Source: Verrucomicrobiota bacterium (GTDB lineage Bacteria > Verrucomicrobiota > Verrucomicrobiia > Limisphaerales > J093). From it: DNA of 64,000 nt. The DNA lies in NCBI GenBank assembly GCA_029556615.1, contig JAKQDD010000055.1, positions 1-64,000 of the forward strand. The letters are read 5' to 3'. A model generated the notes under the pieces. It worked only from the letters and a program-made list of their open reading frames with translations, ran no database searches and was not told the origin of the DNA. Shown here one piece after another: positions 51,201 through 63,200 of the stretch. The number at the start of each line of letters is the position of its first letter. Within the stretch, counting starts at the first letter, position 1. Both the position numbers and the translations under genes were made by a program.

Positions 51201-54200
51201 GCGCAGGTCGGCGTACGGCGCCAGCGTCACCGCGAACGGCAAGGACGCGCTCACGTTGTTCCCTTCCTGGGAGACTTCCGGGACCCTGCCCGTGGCATCG
51301 GTCTGGACCAGCAGCCGGTACTCCCCTTGCACCCCGTCCGGCAACCGGACCGTCAACTGCACGCTGTATTCCGCCCCGGGCGCCAGCGCCGTCCCCTGCA
51401 CCGCCTGCCCCAGCAACAGGTCGTTGCCGCTCAACACCGCGTCCGCCGACCAATACACCCGGTCCGTCCAACCGCCCGAGGCGGCGCCCGTCCCGTCGTT
51501 CCGCACCACCCAGGACACCGCCACGTCGCTGCCGGACGTGGTCGCGGCCGGGGTGCTGATCGTGCTAACGACCAGATCCGCGCTCGTCACTGCCGTCTTC
51601 ACCTCCGCACGACCGGTGTTGTTGGACTCGCCTGCCCGTTCGAACACCTTGTCCGTCGCATCGGTCACCACCACCAGGGTGTAGGCCTGCGCCTTCATCG
51701 ACGGCACCGTCAGCGTCTCCGTCCGCGTGTAGCTCTCCCCCGCGCCCAGCACGCCCGTCTGCTCGTAACTCCCCAGCTCGACCGCACCGGCGACCGAGCC
51801 GTCCGCCGACAGGTAAACACGATCCACCCAAGAGCCGCTCGCGGCCGCCGTCCCCTCGTTCCTGACCGTCCACTGGACGCTGACCGATTCGCCCACGACC
51901 GCAACCGCCGGGCCCGTGATCGTCGTCACCCGCAGGTCCGCCGTCGGCGAAAGCGCCACGGTCACCGCCGAGAGCGTGATGCCAAAGTTCGGGCGCTCGC
52001 CCGGCGCCTCCGCCACCTCGCCAGCCGCGTCCGTGACCACAAACACCCAGTGCGGACCGGCGTCGAGGTTGATCGGGAGGGTCACCGACTGCGCCACCGC
52101 GTAGCTCGCGCCCGCCGCCAGCGTCCCGATCCGCCGCACCGCGCCCACCTCCACGTCGCCGCCCAGTACGGGATCCCTCGAGACATACACCCGATCCCAC
52201 CACGCCCCCGCCGCGGTGCCCGCGGAACCCGCATTCACCACGCGCCAGGTGACTGACACCGTCTCGCCGGTCATGGCCGCGGCCGGCCCCGTGACCCCTT
52301 CGACCGCCAGATCCGGCGCTCCAATCTGAAGGGCGCGCGCATTCTGGTTGTTCGATTCGTCCGCCTCCGTCTGCTGGCCCGCCGCATCCGCAACCAGAAT
52401 CAGATACTGACCGCCCACCGGCGTTCCCGAAGGCAGCGTCACGATCCGGGTGATCTCGTAGCTGGCCCCCGCAGCCAGCGGCGTCTGCGTCGAAACCGTC
52501 TCTGTCACCAGCAACCGGTCGCTCCCGTCAACCACCAGGTCCGACGACAAGTACAAACGATCCACCCAGTCCGCCAGCGCCGCCGCGCCGCCGGTGTTCT
52601 TCACCGTCCAGGCCACCTGCAAGGACTCGCCCCAACCCGCCGCCGCAACCGCCGCAAAAGCGGTCACTGCCAGGTCCGGCGCCGTCACCACCACCGCCGC
52701 AGCCCGGACATTGTCTTCCTCGACCGACTCCGTCTGGGCCCCGGATGCGTCGGCAACCACCAGCAGATAGCGTGTCCCAATCCCCGCCTGCGCAGGCACC
52801 GTGACGTTCTGCGTCACCGTGTACGTGCCATCCACCGCCAACGGCGACCGCGCCGCCGCCGACTCCGTCACCAACGCCAGATCGCCGGCATCGAGGATTT
52901 CGTCCACCGACCAGTAAACCGTGTCCGTCCAGTCGGCGAAGGCGCTGCCCTCGCCGATGTTCCGCACCGACCACGTGACCGTGATCGTCTGGCCCCAGCC
53001 CACCATCGCCGGCACCGTCGCGCTCGTCACCACAAGGTTCGGCCCGCGCACGGTCAGCACCCGCGCCATCCCGTTGTTGCCCTCGTCCGTCTCCGGTTGC
53101 GCCTGGCCGTGATCAAGAACCACCAGAAGATAAGGGCTGACGACCGTGTCCTGGGGGATCGTCACCGCCGCCGTCAGGGTGTATGAGGCTCCCGCCGCCA
53201 ACGGCGCATGCGCCGCCGCGCTCCGGCTCGCCAGGAGAATGTCCGCTTCGTCCAGAATCGCGTCCGCCGAGAGATAAACGCCGTCGGCCCAGCGGCCGTT
53301 CGCAGCCACCAGACCCGGGTTCGTCACCGTCCACGAGAGGCTAATGCTCTCGCCCCAGCCCGCCGTCGCCGGCACGCTGAAGTCCGTGACCGCCAGATCC
53401 GGCAGGACCACCGCAACCCCCCGGCCCAGAGCGTTGTCCCCGTTGTCCGACTCGGGCTGCATCCCCTCGGCGTCGGCCAACACCAGCAGATAAGCCGTGC
53501 CCGCTCCCGCCATCGGGAGCGTGACGGCCGTCTGCAATGTGTACTCGGCACCGACCGCGAGCGGCGACGCCGTCTCCGCAGACACCGTCGCAAGAAGCAG
53601 GTCATCGACGCTCCACGTCGCGTCCTGCGACCAGTAAACACCGTCGCTCCAAATCGCCGACGCCGGCTTCGCCCCCAGGTTCGCCACCGTCCAACCCACC
53701 GTCACCGTCTCCCCCGTCGCAGCCGTCACTGGCGCGGTCACCGAGCGCACCACCAGATTTGCCGGCACTGCCAAGTCGACCACCGCCTGGACCTGGGTCG
53801 TGTCCCGGGTGTTGTTCCCGCGCGAGCCCACGACGAAATCCAAGGTGTCCCCCGCGGCCACCGTGATGGGACCCTGCGACGCGAACCGGGTATCGACGCC
53901 GTAACCGTCCACCGCGCCGTCAAACAACGGCTGCCCATTGAGCAGCACATGAACGTCGGTCGTGGTGCCGCGGGTGCAGACCCCCCGGAACACGGCGCTC
54001 ACCATCGCGATGCCAGCCTGGCTCGCCGTCCAGCGCAGGACCGCATACTGGTTGTTTGCCCCCGGATGCAACGTCAGCGCTCCCGGGGCCCAGACCGTGC
54101 CGTCCGCAGTGATGGTCGCCGCCGTGCGGTTGTACTGCACGGCGGGATGGATCGTGCCGTTCTGATTGCCCAGCCAGCCCTCGATACCGCCGATCGTCCT

Positions 54201-57200
54201 CGATTCCATCGCCCGCGCAAACGCGCCGCCCAAGGTCGGGCTCCAACCGTAGCTCCACAGCCCCGCCGGATTCTCCGTCCCCCCGAATTCGAGCGCGGCA
54301 TCGAACCGCTCCTGGACCGTCACCGACGCCTTCACCGCGTCGGCCCGGGCCGGCGCGTCCGCGTACGCCGCCCGCACCTCGAGGACCCGACGCGCTCCCA
54401 ACGCGACCGATTCGGCCCGCACCACCACCCGCACATCCCTCGATCCACCCGCTTCAATCCCTCCCGTCAGCCACCCCGCGCCCGTCACCGCCTCCGTCAC
54501 GTCCGCGTCGCCCCCCGCCACGTCGTAATAGGCCACCTGCCATCCCTCGCCGCTGCCCGTCCCCTGGACCACAAAGGCATCGACCGCGCTCCCCCGGTTC
54601 ATGATCCGCACCACAAACCCGGCTTCCTGACCCGGGCGCAGGGCCTGATGAACCGTCTGCCCGGCCGCCGTCGCGTCGTATACCGTGCCGCCTGCATACT
54701 CCGTCTCCCACGAGTTCCGGATCATGAGATCGGGCGCCGACAACACCTCGACCGGCGCCGCCTGCACGTTGTTCGCCGAGTCCGCCTCGAATTGCACATC
54801 GGCGCCATCCGTCACAAACAGCAGATACCACGTCCCGGCCGCGACGTCGCCCCCGAGCGCGAACTGGCCCTGCCGGGCGTACTCGGCGCCGGCCGCCAGC
54901 GGGCTCGAAGCCGCGACCGGCCCCATGAGCAACCGGTCGTTCCCGCTCCACACGGGGTCCGCCGACAGGTAGACGGCATCGGTCCAGGCAGCGCCCGCAT
55001 CGCGATTGCCCACGTTCCGCACGACCCAGGCAACCGACACGGTCTGTCCCCAGAACAACGCGGCCGGACTGGCCGGAGACTCGAGGCTCAGGTCCGCCGT
55101 CCGCAACAGCACCGCGGCGCTGTACACGTCCAGCGTCGCCTCCCCGTTCGCGCCGTTCTGGTTCTGGTCCATCGCGTTTCCGGCCAGATCCGTAATCCCC
55201 GGCCCCAAGGTCAGGGTGTACGTCCCGGGCGCATGCTGCGCCGTGAAGCTCACCCGGAACGTGGTCGGGCCAAGAGCCGTGACCCCGCTGACCACGACCG
55301 GCCCGGCGGGGCCGTTCAGGACCGCATCCTCGACCGTGAACGACGCGGCGCGCACCGGCTCGTTGAAGCTGACGTCAAAGCTCGATAGCGTGTCGTTAAT
55401 GCTCTCCGCCGGCGTGATGCCCGTCACTCGAGGCCCCGACCGCTCGATCGTGAAACGGCCCGTGTACGCCGCGGGCGTCGCCGGATCGCTCACAAACACC
55501 CGAACCCGATCGATCCCCCAGCTCTCGTCGCCAATCCCCTGGAGGTTGCTGCCGCGGAAACTGACCTGCAGCGCGGCCCCCGTGTGCGGGAACACGTAGA
55601 GGACGTTCTGGTAAACGTTCTCGTTCCACCCGGAGCGATAGACGTTCTCCGCCCTGTCAGGCACGCGCGGGAAGGTCTGGTTGGCCCAATCCAACGTGCT
55701 GAAGGTGTACGTGAACTCGTCCGCCGGCCGGTCCGGCGCCAGCACGCCAAAATAGTCCGGGCCCGGACTGCTGTTGCCATCCCAGCTGTCGATGATCAGC
55801 AGGTCCCACTCGAGCCAGACCTGCGCGTGCGACGGCAATTCCCCGAGAGAGAGCACCACGGTGAGGTTGTCGAAGTCGCCCAGGAACTGGCTCAACGCGG
55901 CGTTTCCGGACACGGTGGTCACACTCCACTCGGCTCCCGCGCCCGCCTCGAAGTCCGTGTAGTAGGCCGGCTGCGCCATCGGGTTGCCCGCGAGATCCTC
56001 GAGGTCGGGTCCCACCACCACCAGGTAATCCCCGTCCGCCGCCTGCACCGGGAACCGGATGTCGAAGGTCGTGCTCTCGGCATCGACGACGATCACCTCG
56101 ATCGCCGCGGCGGGAACAGCCCCGTTGGGCCCGGTCACGCTCACATCCGCAGCGGTGAACGTCTCCGCCCGCACCGGCTCGTTGAACACCACTCGGACGC
56201 TCGAGACCCCCGAGTTCACCGGCCCCGATGGTGTCTGCTGCACAAGGTACGGCCCGCGACGATCCTCGACGGTTAACGGCAACGCCACGACGTTGTTGGT
56301 CTCGTTCGACTCGGCCTGCGCGGCGCCAACGTCAGCGACCACCAGGATGTACCAGGCGCCGGGTGCAATCATCGGCACAACCACGCTCCGCACAGTCAGG
56401 GTCTCATAAGCACCGCCCGCCTCCAGCGCAGCCGCCCCAGCCCCCACCGTCGCGAGCCACCGCTCTCTCCCCGTCAGAGTCGGATCCGGCGAGAGGTAGA
56501 CCGCGTCCGACCAGCTCTTCACCGTCCTGCCATCGCCGTCGTTGCGCACCCGCCAGGCGACGTCCAGTTTGCCACCCGCCACGGTCACCGCGGCATCGAG
56601 CGACGCCTCTGTCACCGCCAGATCCGGCGCCCGCAACGCCAGCGGCACCGACCGCACGTTGTTCGCCTCGTCCGACTCCGGTTGGGCGCCGGCCAGGTCC
56701 GTAATGAACAGGAGATGGACGGCCCCCAGTTGGGACGGAATCGGGAGCGCCACCTGGACCGCAACGTCGTAGGTGGCCGAGGGCAGGAACTCGGACGCGG
56801 ACCGCCCCCGATCGAGCAGCACCGCGAAAATGTCTGCCACCAAGGTCGAACTCGAGAGCGCCACCCGATCGGTCCACGCCGCCAGCGCCGGGCCCGTTCC
56901 TTCGTTGCCCACCGTCCAAGCCAACGTCACGGTCTCGCCCCACGCCGCCGTTGCCGGCGCCGAAGCCGCCAACACCTGAAGGTCCGCCCCCGGTATCTGG
57001 ATTGCCTGGATCCATTGGTTGTCGTTCTCGCGCACTTCCGGTTGCGCGGCGTCATCATCCGTGACGATGATCAGATAGCGGGTCCCCAGCCCGCTGGTCA
57101 TCGGCATCGTCACCGGTTGCTGCAGCGTGTAGGCCCCGCCACCACCGACGAGCGGGTGGAACTCCACCGGCGGTTGGCCTGCCAGGGTCGCCAACACCAC

Positions 57201-60200
57201 ATCGTTCGCGTCCAGGATCGGATCCACGCTCAGGTACACCCGGTCCGCCCAGTGACCCAACGCGTCGCCCGCACCCGTGTTCGACACCGTCCAGCTCACC
57301 GAGAAGCTCTCGCCCAGCCCCACCGACGCCGGAGCCGCCGCGGACGTCACCTCGAGGTTCGGTCCCGGCAGGTCGATCGCAACCGCCCTGACATTGTTCG
57401 TCTCGGCGCCTTCGCGCAGCGTGCCGAATGCATCCGTCACCACCAGCAGGTGCTCGAGCCCGGCCGCAGCCAACGGCACAATGACCTCCCGCGTGAACTC
57501 GTACTCGCCCTGCTCGGCCAGCGGCAGGACCACCACCGCATCCGCCGACGTCAGCAGGACATCCGACGCATCCCACTGATCGTCAGCCGAGAGGTAGACG
57601 CCATCAAACCAGCCCTTCACCGCGGTGGCGTTCCCCACGTTGCGGACTTTCCAGGTGACCTCGATCGTCGAGCCCCAGTCCGCCCTCGCCGGCGCCGTCA
57701 CGGACACGACCACCAGGTCGGGCTGGCTCGTGCTCACCACCTCGACCGCGACCGCCAACGCGTTGTTCCCTTCCGCGAGCTCGCTCTGCTCGTCCCACCG
57801 ATCCGTCACCACGAGCACATGATACTCGCCCGCGTCGACCATCGGTATCGTCACCTTCGTGGTTGCCAAGTACTCGCCCCCGGGGGCGAGCGGCGTGGTC
57901 TGGGAGCGCACCACACTGCCCAGGAAGAGATCCGTGCCATCCAACGTGCTGTCGACCGAGAGGAACACCGCATCCGTCCAGGTCCCCTGCATGTCGCGCG
58001 AGCCCCGGTTCACCACGGTCCAGCCCACATCGACCTTCTCCCCCGCCGTGAGTCGCGTCGAGACCGTCACCTCGGACACCGCGAGGTCCGCGCCCGCCAA
58101 CGGCGCCGTCGACGGCACGCGGGCCGGCTGCTGATCCGCATTGCCACCCCCCAGCGTGGCGTGCACGCCCAGCGCGGTCTGGTCAAACGCAACCGCGCCG
58201 TGCGTCTCCGTAAACCGCCAATAGCCTGCCAAGCCCGCCGTCGCGTCGTCGAGCACACGGTCCCAGTCATGGAGTATCTGCTCCACCGTGCGCGCCATCG
58301 TCCACACCCGCACCTCGTCAAGATCGCCGGCAAAGAACCGGCGCGATCCGTACGCACCCTCGTCGTCGTTGTGCTTTCCGATCGACCACGCGGTGGCGCC
58401 GTCCGGCGCTTCCGCAACATACGCAAAATCATCCACCAGCGCCCCGTTCAGGTAGGTCCTGATCGAGTTGCCCTCGTACACCACCGCCACGTGGTTCCAT
58501 TCCCCGGCAACGACCGCCAGACCCGTCAGCTCCCGCAGCCCGTTGTGGTACTCAACCGTCAGCATCGAGCCGCCTTCCCAGACGTTCAGGCCGAACCCGT
58601 GCCCGTACTTGGACTGGACATCGCTGCTGATCACGTTGCTCGGGAATGCGGTCCCGTCCGTCCGCAAGGCGGGCCGCACCCAGGCCTCGAGCGTGATCGG
58701 CAACTGGTTCGTGACCGGCGTCGTCGCCGTCGTGGCGTAGTCGTCAACCCCGTCAAACCGCAGAGCGTACCCGGCTGGGTTCAGTGTGCGTATGAAGAAG
58801 CCCAACGTGCCCGCCCCGCCAGCCTGATACCCGCCGCCGCCGGCCACCGTGCTACTCGCGAATCCCTGGAACCCGGCGCCGTCGGCATAGTACACCGCGA
58901 TCCGCCCGCCGCCGCCCCCGCCGGCCCAATACGCGCTCGAGGCCGTACCCCCTTTCGCCTCGAACCGCCCACCCCCGGTCAGCACGTTCGTCGTCACCCA
59001 CAGGCTCCCGCCCGCACCGCCCCCGACCTCGACCCCGCCATAATCGACCATGGACTGGCCGTTCGCCGAGATGACACCATCGAGGGTGAGCGTGCCCGCG
59101 ATCTGCAGTCGGATCGCCCCGCCGCCGGCGCCGCCCGCAGACTCATTATCAGGTGCCGCCCCCGATCCCAGATCGACCGGCTCGAACACGCTGCCGTAGG
59201 TGATCCCGCCAGCCCGACCTCGACGATCCGATCCGCCGCGGCCTCCATGGCCGGCACCGGGGCTGATGTCGTCCGGCCGGGCCGTTGTCCCGGGCCCGTT
59301 GCCCGAAGGACCACCTCTCACTCCACCCGTGTAGCCCAGCGCATCCGCCGTCATGACCGAACCCGAGTCCACCGTCACCGCGAACGCCCGGATGGTGACG
59401 CCCGCTCCAACCCACGCTCCCTGGACCTCCGCCGCCTGGTTCTCCGAGTAACAAAGCAACGTCGAGTTGCCCTTCAGCCACAACGTCGTGTCGACCGTCA
59501 GCAGCGCTCCCCCCGCCATCTCGACACGCGCGCCGTCATCCAGCGTCACCGCCCCCCAATGCAGGGCGTCGGCCTTCGCCAGCACCGCGCGCTCGAACAC
59601 CTTCAGATGCCCACCGGAATACGCGGTGTTGAAAAAGAGTACCGTGCCGGTCCCCCCGGCGTTGTAGCCCGCCCCGCCAGCCGCCGTTGACGCCGTGAAC
59701 CCCGTGAATCCTGCGTCGTCCGCCGCATACACCGCGATGCGCCCGCCGCCGCCGCCGCCTGCCCAATACGTGCTCGAGGCCGTGCCCCCTTTGGCCTCGA
59801 ACCGCCCGGAGCCCTTCAACACATTCGTCGTGACCCAGAGGCTCCCGCCCGAACCGCCCCCGACCTCGACCCCGCCGTAGTCCACCATGGACTGGCCGTT
59901 CGCCGAGATCACCCCGTTCAATTCGAGGCTCCCCGCCACGATCAGCCGGATCGCACCGCCGCCCGCTCCGCCCGCGGATTCGTTGTCCGGCGATGCTCCC
60001 GACCCGAGGTCCGTGGGTTCGTACTGGCTCCCATAGACACTCCCCCCAGCGCGCCCCCGCCGGTCGTAGCCGCCCGCCCCGCCGTAGCCCGCGCCAGGGC
60101 TGATGTCGTCCGGCCGCGCCGTCGTGCCCGGGCCATTGCCCGAGGCGCCGTTCCTCACCCCTCCCGTGTAGCCCTGCGAATCCGCCGTGATCTTCGATCC

Positions 60201-63200
60201 GGCCTCGACCACGATGTTCCCGGCGTTGAAGGTCACCCCCACACCCGCCCACAGGTCTTGCACGAGTCCCGTCCGGTTCTTGCCCCCGCAGATAACGGTT
60301 GAATCGCCCGTCACTTGGAGACTCGCCGCTTTCAACGTCGAGCCGCCACCGAGCGCCAGCGTCGAGCTCGACATCAACCGGATCGTCTCGGCAATGTTGA
60401 TCACGCTCCCCTCGCCCCACGTGAGGGTCGCTCCCGGGACTCCCTCGGTGCCCAGGGTCACTCCGCGCAGGCTCGTGGTGGTGTCGCCCCAGAAGGCGAA
60501 ATGCTCGAAAACGTGCAACACGGTTTGCGCCAGAGCCAGTCCCGCGGTTTGATCAAAGAACCCTGTAGTTCCCCGCGCGCCGGCGTTGCCGCCCGTGCCC
60601 CCGGCGGCTGTTGATGCCGCGAAACCGGTGAAATCTGCGGCGTTCTGATAGTACACGGCGATCCGCCCGCCGCCGCCGCCGCCGCCATGATAGGTGTCCG
60701 AGGCGGTGCCGCCCTTCGCCTCGAACCGGCCAGCCCCTTCGAGAACCTTCGTCTTCACCCAAATGCTGCCCCCCGACCCGCCCCCCGCCTCGCCTCCCCC
60801 GGAGATCATCTCGCCATTGGCGGAAACGACCCCGTTCAACGTGAACGTGTCCCCGACAACCAGCCTGATGGCCCCACCACCCGCGCCGCCCGCTCGCTGC
60901 TGGTCTGGCGCGCCGCCCGAGCCCAGAGCCGCCGGTTCGTACGGATCGCCATAAGCCGCGCCCCCGGCCCGGCCACGGCGGTCGTATCCGCCCGCACCAC
61001 CGTAACCCGCACCGGGCGCGATGTCGTCAGGACGCGCCACGCTCCCTGGGCCGTTGCCCGAGGGCCCATTCGCCACACCCCCCGTGTACCCCTGCGCGTC
61101 CGCGGTCACCCACGAACCCGCGTCGAGGATCAGGTTTTCAGCCTGAATCGTGACGCCCACGCCCGCCCATTGCCCATCGATCGCGGCCGTCGTGTTCTTC
61201 CCCAGCAACGTGATCGTCGAGTTGCCCGAGAGCCGCAGTGTCCCTTCCACCACCAACACACTGCCCCCCCCCAGAACCATCGTCGCTGCGTCGTCCATCG
61301 TCAGCGCGCCGAACCGCAAGGCGGTGTCCTGGCCAAAGACCACGTTCTCGAACACCCGCACGTGCGCGTTGACAACCGACGTGTCGACGAACACCGCACT
61401 CCCCACCGTGCCGTTATGCCAACCCGCACCCCCAGCCGCCGTCGTCGTCGTGAACCCGCTGAACGCCTCGGCTTGCTCGTAGTAGATCGCAATCCGCCCC
61501 CCACCTCCCCCGCCCGCCGCATAACCGCTCACCCGATTAGCCCCCTTCGCCTCGAACCAACCCGCCCCGCTCAGCACCTTCGCCGTCACCCAAATCGATC
61601 CCCCAGACCCCGGACCGCCATGCTCCGTCGACATCGCCCCGTTCGCCGAGATCACGCCCTCGACCCGCAGCGTTCCCGCCACAATCAGCCGGATCGCCCC
61701 ACCGCCCGCACCGCTCCAGCGCCCTTCCCAACTCGATCCGCTCGATCCCAAATCCACCGGCTCGAACACCGAACCATACGTCGGCCCGCCCCCCTTGCGC
61801 CACTCGCTCCCATAGCCACCCGCTCCTCCGTAACTCCCGCCGCCTCCGGCATACGCTGAGTGCGGGAAGGTGGCACCGCCCGGACCAACACCCGCCCCCT
61901 GGCTTCCCGCATACCCCTGACCGTCCGCCGTGATCTTCGAGCCCGAGTCCACCGTCAGGTTCTCGACCTGCAGCGTCACCCCAACACCCGACCATTGCTC
62001 ATCCACCTGCGCACTGGCGTTCTTGCCGCCCAAGGTCAACGTCGAGTTGCCCTTCAGCCGAAGGAGTCCCACGACTTTCAGGTTGCTGCCGCCCCCGAGG
62101 AACACCGTCGCGGCATCGTCCAGCGTCACCGCCCCAAACTCGAGAGCCGTGTCATTCCCGAACACGGCGTTCTCGTAGACATACAAGTGCGATTTCGCCA
62201 CCGACGTGTCGATGAACACCGCGCTCCCCACCGTGCCGTTCTGCCAACCCGCACCCCCAGCCGCCGTCGTCGTCGTGAACCCGCTGAAGGTCTCGGCTTG
62301 CTCGTAGTAAATCGCAATCCGCCCCCCACCTCCGCCGCCCGCCGAATAACCGCTCACTCGATCAGCCCCCTTCGCCTCGAACCATCCCGCCCCGATCAGC
62401 ACCTTCGTCGTGACCCAAATCGATCCCCCAGACCCCGGACCGCCATGATCTGTCGACATCGCCCCGTTCGCCGATATCAAGCCCTCCACCCGCAGCGTCC
62501 CATCCACGATCAGCCGGATCGCCCCACCGCCCGCACCGCTCCAGCGCCCTTCCCAACTCGATCCGCTCGATCCCAAATCCACCGGCTCGAACACCGAACC
62601 ATACGTCGGCCCGCCTCCTTTGCGCCAGTCGCTCCCATAGCCACCCGCGCCGCCGTAGCTCCCCCCGCCACCGGCATACGCTGAGTACGGGAAGGTGGCA
62701 CCGCCCGGACCAACACCCGCCCCCTGGCTCCCCGCATACCCCTGACCGTCCGCCGTGATCTTCGAGCCCGCCTCCACCGTCACATCCTCCGCCTGGACCG
62801 TCACCCCCACGCCTGCCCAAAGCCCATCCACCTGCGCACCGGTGTTCTTACCGCCCAAGGTCAAGGTCGAGTTGCCCTTCAGTCGAAGGAGTCCCACGAC
62901 TTTCAGGTTGCTGCCGCCCCCCAGGAACACCGTCCCGGCGTCGTCCAACGTCATCGCCCCAAACTCGAGAGCCGTGTCATTCCCGAACACCGCGTTCTCG
63001 TAAACATACAGGTGCGATCCCGACACCGACGTGTCGATGAACACCGCGCTCCCCACGGTGCCATTATGCCAACCCGCACCCCCCGCCGCCGTCGTCGTCG
63101 TGAACCCGCCGAACCCGACCGCCTCCTCGTAGTACACCGCAATCCGCCCACCCCCTCCGCCGCCAGCCCCGTAACCGCTCACCCGATTAGCCCCCTTCGC

